From assembly GCA_002943765.1 (NCBI GenBank), contig PQWQ01000013.1, positions 1,054,001 through 1,118,000 on the forward strand: 64,000 nt of DNA, written 5' to 3'. Made by a program: the position numbers and the translations under genes. The stretch comes from Psoroptes ovis (taxonomy: Eukaryota; Arthropoda; Arachnida; Sarcoptiformes; Psoroptidae). Below, piece after piece: positions 1-9,637 of the stretch (position 1 is its first letter; each line of letters opens with the position of its first letter). The notes beneath the pieces were generated by a model. It was not told where the DNA came from, did no database searches, and saw only the letters and a program-made list of their open reading frames with translations.

Positions 1-192
1 TATTGAAATTATGATTGTCATAATAAAAAATGATGATGATAATGATAATAATAACAACAATAATCGATAATCATTATCATTTATGATCTTTCTTTGCCAT
101 TATCATTATTGTGATTATTATTATTGAAACCATCATCATTATTTTTATTGCCATTGATAAATGGAACAAATAAACAAAATTTTTTTCTGATA
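1..192. other. Low-complexity AT-rich flank
   Basis: This stretch is dominated by ATG/ATT/AAT-type trinucleotide runs. I see no gene, RNA or conserved motif in it. It is the left flank of the transposon that follows. Confidence 0.6.
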
Positions 193-212
193 AAAGAGTT
201 ACCTAGAATAAC
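193..212 (+). repeat. Outer imperfect inverted repeat, left arm
   Basis: AAAGAGTTACCTAGAATAAC pairs with 4854-4873 read on the other strand, with 2 mismatches in 20. On the left it abuts the TIR directly. On the right 11 extra bases separate it from the TIR. It may be a decayed extension of the TIR or the palindromic target into which the element inserted. Confidence 0.6.
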
Positions 213-569
213 GGCCCCTGGAAAAAAATCGGAATAAAAGTTATCGCATCATGTTTTTGGTCAATAGAGATGAAAAAAAGTCAATGACGGTCACCAACAA
301 TTCTTGACCCTTCCGGTCCAAAAAGGGGGTCAAAAGTCAATAATTGCTATATCTCGGCCGTTTTAAGAGGTGAACTCTCAATTTTTTCAATAATTAAAGA
401 TTATCTAGTTATTAATCATTCGTGAAAATATCATTGCTTAACATGATCGGCAAACCGAAATATATCCATTTGAAGTTACCATTGTCATTATCATATGGGC
501 TGCCAGTTGACGTGTACACGTCAAAACTGAAGTGCTCGGTGATTCGCTCAACAACTGTTTAAATAGTCG
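212..569 (+). repeat. Left terminal inverted repeat (358 bp)
   Basis: The reverse complement equals 4485-4842; mirrored positions sum to 5054 throughout. It starts CGGCCCCTGG and ends just before the internal sequences diverge (AAATAGTCG, then TATTTAAT on the left side). It contains an 18-bp perfect palindrome at 507-524. Confidence 0.93.
507..524. promoter_or_regulatory. 18-bp perfect palindrome inside left TIR
   Basis: TTGACGTGTACACGTCAA is its own reverse complement. The same palindrome is at 4530-4547 in the right TIR. A dyad of this length inside a long TIR is a plausible binding site for a dimeric transposase or a host factor. That role is inference. Confidence 0.5.
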
Positions 570-595
570 TATTTAATACAAGTATTTGTAAGTCT

Positions 596-925
596 ATGAT
601 ATTTTGGCTATTGTTGGTTCAACTTTTCCTCTTCCCACTTGGTCTTCAAAGGTTTGCTATCAAAAATCGTAAAAATGATTGTCATAAAACATTAAAGACA
701 AAGATGATTAAAGGAAATTGCCGAAAACGACATACAGAGCTAATGACCAAAGGATTAGAGGCCTCGCCTAAAGGACTACACAATGATCATCAACTTTTCA
801 TTTTCCTATTTGAGTTTGTCTTAAATAAACATAAAAACTGTGATCAAACAATCACATTCCTAGGCCATCAAGGACCTGAAGATTTTCTTCGACAATCGTG
901 GGATAAACCCTTGGGCATATATTGA
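596..925 (+). other. Unexplained ORF inside transposon 5' region
   Basis: Open frame of 109 residues starting with a hydrophobic, signal-like stretch (residues 2-16, rich in L, F and W). A basic middle and a more ordinary C-terminal half follow. It lies between the left TIR and the transposase promoter. I recognise no domain. It may be an exon of a second element-borne gene or of a captured host gene, or a chance ORF. No clear splice donor was found at its end, so coding status is uncertain. Confidence 0.25.
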
Positions 926-1070
926 AAGTATAATGAGAATTTTCGAGAATTCTTTTTCTTTTGATTAAATACTTTAATTATTTCTATTATTTAAATCTCA
1001 TGATTTTCTATAATTCTCCTTTATTTTTCCATATTTGCTGTGAGACAATGAGGAATGAGTCGGTAGGCAA

Positions 1071-1314
1071 AATGGACAAAGAAATTGTTGAACTGGTGCC
1101 AGAAGGAATTAGTGAAATAGCGGCAAATGAATTGTCAAAGAGAAAGATTATAGCAGCGTCAGACAAGATAATGGAACTGGCGCTAGAAAGGATTAACATA
1201 TGGCTAAGACCTCAAGCTAATACCTTGATAGGTAAATAATAGATAGATAATTTTTGCATAGCTATTGGGTCGGTATCAAAGACACAAACAATCGTCTCCA
1301 TGGGCCGAGCCTAA
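1071..1314 (+). CDS. Candidate small two-exon gene inside transposon
   Basis: From ATG at 1071 the frame reads MDKEIVELVPEGISEIAANE and continues with an amphipathic, helix-like composition quite unlike the surrounding AT-rich junk. A donor (GATAG|gtaaat, near 1232) and an acceptor (tttgcatag|CTATTGGG, near 1261) join in phase and lead to a TAA at about 1312-1314. An AATAAA poly(A) signal follows near 1455. The product would be about 70 residues and shows no known domain. It could be a passenger gene, a captured host fragment, or a 5' exon of the transposase transcript. There is no homology support, so confidence is low. Confidence 0.3.
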
Positions 1315-1752
1315 TAGAATTGACTTTTCACACAGGTGCGAGGCTTGTGACATTATTATACATATTCCCTACAAACACACAATCAAAACACATTAGATTT
1401 TATGAAATGACACGATACACATCGAATATTAGCTGATTTCGTCAAATTCGACAAATAAAGTATTTTATAATTAAAAACCGAACCGCTCTATCGCTATGCA
1501 GAATCATTGAACTTGATAGAAAATTGAAGTATCATTACACATGTTTCTCCATTTTCATATTTTTCTAATATAATATTATATTTCGATTTTTACCTGACCA
1601 TGTCGCTTCATCATTTTAATTATTCCCTTTTCAATGAATCATTCTCACTCTTTTGCATTTACTTACAATTTGGTCTTTTCAATACCGAAATTATCGATGG
1701 GCTGAGTCTAACAAATTAAGCCTAACCAAGTCGAAGGACCTGTGAAATATTG

Positions 1753-1760
1753 TATAAATA
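1753..1760 (+). promoter_or_regulatory. TATA box of transposase gene
   Basis: TATAAATA lies 64 bp upstream of the transposase ATG at 1824. An initiation site roughly 30 bp downstream (about 1785) would leave a short 5' UTR of around 40 bases. No other TATA-like element this close and this well placed was seen. Confidence 0.55.
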
Positions 1761-1823
1761 AGCATAAAAACAAACACATTTCATCCATTTCACGATTCCA
1801 ACACATTGTTGCAATTTGTCAAA

Positions 1824-4275
1824 ATGTCCGAACAAAAAATATCGATTCGCGGAAAGCATTGTGCTATCTGCAAAAAACTATTACAATATAAAATTAATAG
1901 ATATAATAAACATGTCAAAGATGAAGAATATATCGAAAAAGTCCGCATAGCAACGGGCAAAACGATTAAAATCAATGATTTTGTTTGTTCCTCATGTTAC
2001 TCGAAGGTATCTAAAATTCACTCACTTCGAAGAAAACAAGAATCTGAAACATCAGCTTCAAGTGACCCACAGCCATCAGCTTCAAGTGACTCACAGCCAC
2101 CAGCATCAAGAGACCCACAGCCATCAACATCAAGAGACCCACAGCCATCAGCTTCAAGTGACTCACAGCCACCAGCATCAAGAGACCCACAGCCATCAAC
2201 ATCAAGAGACCCACAGCCATCAGCTTCAAGTGACTCACAGCCACCAGCATCAAGAGACCCACAGCCATCAACATCAATGGCAGAAATAACACCAAGTGAT
2301 CCGATATCAACACCATATAGCGAATCGGATTTTTCATCTCCAATCAAATCACAATCTTCAATAACTTCAGATGAATCATACATTTATGAAGAAAAAGATG
2401 ACGATTTGATTGAAGTCCCGCATGTACGATGCATTTCGACACACAGGTATTGTTTCATTTGTGGAAGTGAGACGAGTTTGAGACTCGTACCACCCGAAGC
2501 ACGTTTACAAGTTTTTAAACAGCGTAAACTAATAATTCCTAAGGGAAACCGCTGCTGCCCAGGTCATTTGGTTCACAATGTTTTATATCGAAAAGACATG
2601 TATAAAATCGAAATACATCAACTTTCGACGTTAATAGAAAGCGAAGATTACTTCTACCTTCTTCATGGTTCAGATGTGGCACACAGAGAGCGAATCAACG
2701 ATGATAACATCTATGATTTGACAGGTAATTATCATTATTTGGCTTTTTAGTATGTTGAATATATGATTCAAATGAATTTTTTTTGTCTAGGTCACACAAT
2801 GGACCAAATTGACGGCCTCTGTTCCAAAATCAAATCGATGAGGAACACGCCCAAGAGATCAATTAAAAATGCAATGATTGCATTTTTGATAAAATTAAAG
2901 ACCGGTCTACCAAATAAAATAGTTGCAACGATGTTTGACAAGAACATGACTGAAAACAATATCATGAATCAGATCGATGCAATATTGAATGCATTCGAAA
3001 CAGATATATTGTCAACGTCATTTGGATCTGGTAATCTGGACCGAGATTGCCTGATCAATGAACATACATCATTGATGGTGCGCAAATTGTGCGATAATGT
3101 TGATGGAAGATTGGTGATCATTTGTGATGGCACTTATTTACGCCATCAAAAGTCGTCAAACAACATTTATCAACGCAAGTCCTATTCGGGTCAAAAAATG
3201 ACAAGCCTGTGCAAACCATTTACGGTATGCACGACTGATGGCTTCGTCATAGACCTATACGGACCGTATTATGCACGCGACAATGATGCAACTATTTTAA
3301 GAAGAATCCTCGAAAACCCAAATGGATTGCCCCGACTCTTAAGAAAAGGTAAGTGTTCAAATATACATATTTTTTTGAATGTTCTCAATTAATTCTATGC
3401 TACTTTTAACAGGAGATATTTTTGTTTTGGATCGAGGATTTCGTGATGTTCGGTCTTTTTTGGAACAGTCTGGTTATCAGGTAATGATGCCAGCATTGAA
3501 AGGCCAACGGAATCAGTTAACAACAACTGAATCCAATCAGTCACGCTTTGTTACCAAAATCCGTTGGTCAGTGCATGGAGTCATAGCTCAAAAATATAAG
3601 CTTCTACATCACCAATTTCTGAATCAATCGCTGCCGAAAGCATCGACGTATTGCAGAATCGCTTGCTATCTGGTGAACAATTTTTGTAAGCGATTCACGA
3701 GCGATAAGGACAATGTTGATGTAATTGTGCTGCGAATGTTTAAAATGAATTTAACCAACAACGATCTTGGTCAATATGTTCTAGATAATAATCTCAATTA
3801 TAAAAAGAACATATTCATCAGCATGGGGAGCAATGATCTTGCAGATTTTCCGCAATTATCGCTAGAACAATTGATAATATTTTTCACTGGGTCATATCAA
3901 CTATCACAATCGATAACATACCTGGGAGAAATGCTATCTGACAATGATCAATTGCTGATAGAAAAAATGGTGGGTGATATGTCTTTGATTCGATGGGTGG
4001 TTCGATCGAGGCATATCAATTCAAAGACCTACCGGGTTTATGTAAAATATCTACCGAATGGCCATGACCTTGATTCAATATTAGGCCATTATTGTACTTG
4101 TGCCAACGGGAACCGAACCATTGGTTCGTGTTCACATGTCGCAGCTCTGATTTTTTATCTGAGTTTTGGCAAGTACGAAAACCGGAGATTCCTCCCAGCC
4201 GAGGCTCTGACAAACATCTTCGATCATAGCGGTCCAATGGTTTTTGATGATAACGAAAGTGATATCGAAGAGTGA
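1824..4275 (+). CDS. DDE transposase with N-terminal Zn motifs and C-terminal SWIM finger
   Basis: Exons 1824-2724, 2791-3348 and 3413-4275 join in phase across 66- and 64-bp GT-AG introns and give 773 aa. The start is ATG 1824 (AAAATGTCC context). The codon at 1806 that opens the frame is TTG. Order of features: a Cys-pair zinc motif (CAIC...CSSC, about residues 13-60), a disordered S/P/D-rich linker made of tandem repeats, a second Cys/His cluster (CFIC...CCPGH), then a DDE_Tnp_4-like core. That core has aspartates in CDGTYLR (about residue 412) and LDRGFRD (about 491). A SWIM motif CTC...CSH sits at about residues 714-730. The protein would bind the TIRs and cut and rejoin the element. The usual third acidic residue after the conserved RW pair is not evident (reads RWSVHGVI), so this copy may be catalytically impaired. 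Confidence 0.85.
2053..2276 (+). repeat. 72-nt coding tandem repeat in transposase linker
   Basis: About three near-identical 72-nt (24-residue) units, each built from 8-residue sub-repeats such as ASSDSQPP and STSRDPQP. They keep frame and code for a disordered linker between the two zinc motifs. The antisense ORFs over this region are by-products of the repeat. Confidence 0.85.
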
Positions 4276-4484
4276 TTTTTCTTTGTAAATATTTTTCTTT
4301 CTTAATTTTTTTTTTTAAATATTTTTTCTTGTAAATATTTCTTTAGATATATATTTTAGATAATATAGGGTGGCTGTTAAATGGTGGTTTATGTCCTGTG
4401 GTTGCCGAAATGTCATTAAATGATTATGCTCGGGCTTAAATGGTCATCAATTGATGATGAACATAGAAGTGCTTGTGCTCTAAG
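4276..4484. other. Transposase 3' UTR and spacer
   Basis: AT-rich sequence between the transposase stop and the right TIR. No canonical AATAAA was seen in the first part; poly-T and AAATATT runs dominate. Confidence 0.5.
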
Positions 4485-4842
4485 CGACTATTTAAACAGT
4501 TGTTGAGCGAATCACCGAGCACTTCAGTTTTGACGTGTACACGTCAACTGGCAGCCCATATGATAATGACAATGGTAACTTCAAATGGATATATTTCGGT
4601 TTGCCGATCATGTTAAGCAATGATATTTTCACGAATGATTAATAACTAGATAATCTTTAATTATTGAAAAAATTGAGAGTTCACCTCTTAAAACGGCCGA
4701 GATATAGCAATTATTGACTTTTGACCCCCTTTTTGGACCGGAAGGGTCAAGAATTGTTGGTGACCGTCATTGACTTTTTTTCATCTCTATTGACCAAAAA
4801 CATGATGCGATAACTTTTATTCCGATTTTTTTCCAGGGGCCG
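4485..4842 (-). repeat. Right terminal inverted repeat (358 bp)
   Basis: Mirror copy of 212-569, apparently identical by eye. It lies about 210 bp beyond the transposase stop codon and ends CCAGGGGCCG. Confidence 0.93.
4530..4547. promoter_or_regulatory. 18-bp perfect palindrome inside right TIR
   Basis: Mirror copy of the palindrome at 507-524, at the same distance from the element end. Confidence 0.5.
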
Positions 4843-4853
4843 CATCACTCTAT

Positions 4854-4873
4854 GTTATTATAGGAAACTCTTT
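4854..4873 (-). repeat. Outer imperfect inverted repeat, right arm
   Basis: GTTATTATAGGAAACTCTTT is the inverted partner of 193-212 (18 of 20 matching). It is separated from the right TIR end by CATCACTCTAT (4843-4853). Confidence 0.6.
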
Positions 4874-6860
4874 GAGATTCAAAATGCTTGAAATTTTAGG
4901 AAATCTTATAAATATAACAAAATGCAAATGAATTGAAATAGAAAAAAAACCAATTTAAGCAAAATATTTTTTGAATATTTTTGCATTTCGGTTTATTTCA
5001 GGTCTATCCACTTATTTCCAATGAAAAAAAAATTGAGTTTATATTTTTCAAGCATCTGGCATCATTATTTTTTCCATTTTTATTTGAATTCAAATATGCA
5101 ATACAATCAATTTCAATTCAATTTTCATTCAATATGTAAATATTGGAAAAAATGCCAATTTTCCGAATCAAAATAACGTGTTTTCAATGCAATGGTATGC
5201 ACATATTGATAATAATGATAATAATAACAGCAACAGCCCTGATAATATTTTTTTTCATATTTCTATGAAGTTTCATTGACAGACATTATTATTATCATCA
5301 TTATTCGACGATCATCAATGTTGAATACATTTGATTTTCATTCTTTCTTTTCTATTATTCTTATTTTATATCATTTTTGAATTTGAATTTTTTTGAATTT
5401 GACAGTAATCATCAATGTAAAATGAGAAGAATGGTGGAATTCTTTTCAATTTTGCTCGCTGATTTGGTTATTTTCACAATATGAATCGGAATTTTTAATA
5501 TTATCCTAGAAGCGAAACATCTTCGAATAATATAAAAATATTTTTTTCTTATTCAATATTTATTTTCATTTTTGCTTAGCAATTGTTATTCGGATGAAGA
5601 AATTCATCTTTATAGTTATATTATTATTATTATTATGAATCGTTATTATACATGTGTCATATGATAATAATAATATTGTAAAATAATAATGAATGAATGA
5701 ATATTATATAAATAATTCTATTGTATTCAATATTTTTCGGTGTCTCTCTCACTTCACATTGTATCCACAAATAATAAAATATTCTATCCTCGATACACTC
5801 ATATATTTTAATATAACGAGAAAAAATTTCATATAATCATCATCATCATAAGATTCACGAGAATAATGTTCGGATGTTTATTATTATTTAATATCATTTT
5901 TTTCGTGAATGTACTCGATCATCATTAAATTTTCATTCAAATTAATTTATCTCAATTTCCTATCATTTTTTCTGATTTCATTCTTTCTTTTTTCAATCGT
6001 TGCCAACGTATTGCATTCAGATAAAAATGAAAAATAACGTCGGAAGTGATTTAAAGATGAGCGGCATAAAGAAAGAGCGAAGAATTGATTTCAAATAATA
6101 ATAAAAAATGTGAATAAGGTTATAAATGTCAAAATTATTTATTTATTTATTTATATTCAAGTTTATATCTTATTTGAATCGAAATGTATTTGAATTATGT
6201 GTGTGTAATCAATTTATTTATTCTCAATCAATTTCAAGTATTTCAATATTTTCAATCATAATAAATAAATAGAAAAGAAATAACAAATTTTAAACAAACA
6301 AACAAATAATCATCATTGATACATTTGAATGAAAATGTGAAAAATGTTTTCTTAACAAAAGTAAAATTGAATAAGAAAAAAAAATGAAAATATTTGATCG
6401 TATTTTGTTTGAAATATTCTTTCATATTTCAATCATTCAATTTTATACACTTGAAATATTTTGAATTTAAAAAAATAAATATGGAAAAAAATGAAATGAA
6501 ATGACTGATTTTGATTATTTGATTCTCATGTTTCTTGAATATTATTTTTATTATTTATTTTTTTACATTTTTCGAAATGGATGAAAAATGAATGAGTATG
6601 AGGAAAGCTGTGAAAAAGAAAATTTTTTGAAAAACACTTTACAAATATTTGAATAATCGATGATTGAAAAGAAAATCTAAAATATAAATATTCAAAAAAT
6701 TTCTTCTGAATCATGAGGCATTTTCAATGCATTTTTTTCTCTCATTTCGTCTCTAAAGATTTGAATTTTTTTTCAAAAATGTTGAAGATATTTCGAAAAC
6801 TCAAAAGAATCGATCGATATTTTTATTAGTATTTGGCTCAAGTAGCCCCGAAAATCCACC

Positions 6861-6924
6861 GTTGATAATGTAATGTCCATTATTCTGAAATAAATAGCCA
6901 AATAGCATTAGGTCCATTATCAAC
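6861..6924 (+). other. Imperfect hairpin
   Basis: GTTGATAATG (6861-6870) pairs with CATTATCAAC (6915-6924). TAATG pairs with CATTA just inside it across a 4-nt bulge. It is a short stem-loop in otherwise featureless DNA; I assign no function. Confidence 0.3.
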
Positions 6925-7395
6925 AGAATCGACACAAGAAATATGAACCAACTTAATATTTAAAGATATTATTGAATGCCATTGATCTTGGTGATACGAT
7001 ATAACGATACATGGTCAATCGTCTTGTCTGTATATGTGTATAATTTAATGGTTAATTTAAAAATGATAAAACAATCATTACATTGTAATTTATATTTAAT
7101 ATTATGCATTTTATATCCGTTGCCATTAATATTCTTCGTATTAATAATAATAATGATACTAAATAACCATTTCTAAAGTGTTTCTTTGAACGATGGAATT
7201 ATTCAAAGAAAGCAAAAAGAAAAACCGAAAATTGAAACAAACAAACTAAAAATATTCTTATGCTAACCATTAACATTTTATTTCTTATCACTATTATTAT
7301 TATCGTTACTATTATCATCATAATGATCAAGTGAAAGCAATTTTTCGCCATTTTTTCTGTATTCTATAAACATGTATCAAATCGTCATGGCCATT

Positions 7396-7400
<5 letters not shown>

Positions 7401-7437
<37 letters not shown>
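7401..7437. repeat. (TG)n microsatellite
   Basis: Uninterrupted TG dinucleotide run of about 18 units. Confidence 0.97.
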
Positions 7438-7439
<2 letters not shown>

Positions 7440-9637
7440 ATGTTATTGTTAAATTGTAAAAAAATGGAAATGAAAGTAAATTACCAGACAATTTAGCTAG
7501 AAAAAAAACGAAAGAAAATTACCTGTGATCTGTGGTTATATGTTTTACATTTACGATTCTATCCTCATCTTTATCATTAAGCATTATCATTATCGTTGAA
7601 AGTGAAACAAAAAACGGAAAATAAAATTGGCCCAAACAGAATAAATGAGCCAATTCATGGACATTTTTATTTTATTTCATTTTTTACTTTATTTCTTTTA
7701 TTTGTTTCATTTTATTCTCATCCATTTACTCATTCAAAGATATGTTTATCATTAATTTTCATCATCATCATTTCATTCGTGCATTTCATTATTCATCTTT
7801 TTCTACACTTTCATTTCAATTTAAATATTGCATATTTTATGCAATATTTAAATTTTAGATTCAGATATGAAAAGAAATAAAATGAATTGAAAATTACAAG
7901 GAAATATTTTGGGAAATAAAACCCACTCAAATGTTGGTTTGAAACGATAATTTTTCTTGCCACGAAATTCTTGAGAATTCCATGTTGTGGAAAATTTTTT
8001 GTTTTCCGGCATGTTTTTTTATTGTTTATTTATGTTTTTACCTCGTTTATCTTTTCTGTTTGAGAAAAAAAAGAAGGTTTCAGGAACAATCCATTCGTAT
8101 TGTGTCTTAATTGATTAAACAAATATAAAAATAAGTAAACAAGCAACCAAGAACACTGTAAACATTGTTTTTTTGAAATTCTAAAATTTATACGATCATA
8201 TCAAGTATCACTTTATCAATTTATCAATTATCAATAACAATTTTTATTGAAGAAAAAATAAAGAGAAACAAAAGAAAAATTTCTAAGAATCAATAAAATT
8301 CAATGATAACAATAAACATAAAACTTTATTGAAAATCAATTGTAAAAGATATTTGTTTCGATTGGTTTTTTTTTTGTTTGTCATTTGTTAAAATTCACAT
8401 AATATTAATGATAATCATGTTTGAAACAACATTGAAGAATGATAAATTGAATTTTGAACGGATATTTTGAAACAAAAAAAAAAAAAAAAAAAAAATTCAG
8501 AAAAAATAATTAAATACCATACTGAATTCGTAATTTGTTAAATTAAAAAAATTTATCATTATCAAGGTTGATGGCAGATGATACTTGTGCCTATGTGCTG
8601 GATTGTGAGTGTGGTCTAGTTTGCCATTTCATAGCATTTTCATGTGCAAAATTACAATTTAGATTCCAGTTTCATTTCAGAGAATACTTCAAAAAAAAAT
8701 TCGAGACAAACCAAAACAGAGAAAAAAACATGAATATCAAAATTCTTGACGTTTGCTTTTTCTCTGTTTAGGTAAAATGAAACTCAAAATACATTAAAAT
8801 TCATGCATTTTTCATTTCAAATTCCTTCACACAACACAGAATCAACATTATCTCATACAATATGTCGTAGTATTATGTAATGTTTACATATTATGTTTAC
8901 CTGCTTGTATTATCAGGTACATTGGACATTCATTGCCATTTATTCATTCATTCTCCTGTGTTTCTATATTTACATTTCATTAAATTTCATTCCAATTTTA
9001 TTTCATTTCATTTTTTCAAATTCATTTGTCAATTGTTGTCATATATATTCAGTTGCTGTTTCAATTTTTTTTTCTCCTCTTCATATGTTTGTTTCATCCA
9101 TGAATGTTTGTTTACATTTGTTCATTCAAATTTTTTCTGCTTTTGTCTTTGTATTTGTCAGAGAAAAAATGTTATAAATATTTTTTGAATTTGCTCATTT
9201 GTGCCCATTTACATTTTATTTATGTTTCTGTGTGTGGAAAATGTGAAAATTGTTCATATTAAATGTTTAGAAATAAAAAACTTGGATGAAATAAAATCAA
9301 TAAATTAATTGAATTCACCGTTGTTTAATGGAATTTCAAAGTTTTCCACAGTCATTTTGTGTTTCATTTGCCCTTTCCATGTTTTTCCCCCCAAATTCCT
9401 TTGGTAATTTATTATTATTTCTCAAAATCAAATTTAAAAATTAAATTACATGATATTTGTTTTGTTAATTTCATGTTTCCTTTTTTTTCTTTAAAATTTA
9501 GCAGAAACATTTATTTTTTCATGGTAAATTTAATATAATCAAATCAAATACACAACTCAATTATTATTATTTGATTATAAAATTTCACGTTTGACTTCAT
9601 ACGACCACTGAATTATGCGATAGTTCATCCGAAAACG

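Larger units (their letters stand above)
212..4842 (+). mobile_element. Long-TIR DNA transposon with DDE/SWIM transposase
   Basis: The element is bounded by two 358-bp inverted repeats (212-569 and 4485-4842) that begin CGGCCCCTGG. They match base for base along the parts compared and are equal in length, so there are no indels. Between them lies a complete three-exon transposase gene on the plus strand with its own TATA box, and a 5' region (570-1500) with unexplained ORFs. Total length is 4631 bp. Near-perfect TIRs and an uninterrupted spliced reading frame imply recent insertion or recent activity. No clean target-site duplication directly abuts the TIRs; an imperfect outer inverted repeat does (separate entry). 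The transposase resembles eukaryotic IS-type families with a DDE_Tnp_4-like core (PIF/Harbinger or ISL2EU-like). I cannot assign the superfamily with certainty. Confidence 0.9.
4874..9637. other. Intergenic or 5'-flanking DNA, no gene seen
   Basis: About 4.8 kb of AT-rich sequence with simple repeats: a (TG)n run at 7401-7437, homopolymer A near 8474-8495, and many ATT/ATC runs. The ORFs present (6976-7176, 7596-7880, 8880-9188) are F/I/L/H-rich translations of low-complexity DNA without domains or splice context. Undetected 5' exons of the downstream MATH gene could lie here. Confidence 0.6.

Noticed and set aside
2011..2383. Antisense ORFs over the transposase linker
   Set aside because: They exist only because the 72-nt repeat lacks stops on the reverse strand; they are repetitive translations without domains.
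8880..9188. Hydrophobic F/H/S-rich ORFs in two frames
   Set aside because: Low-complexity TTT/CAT-rich DNA is open in overlapping frames; no start context, splice signals or family resemblance.
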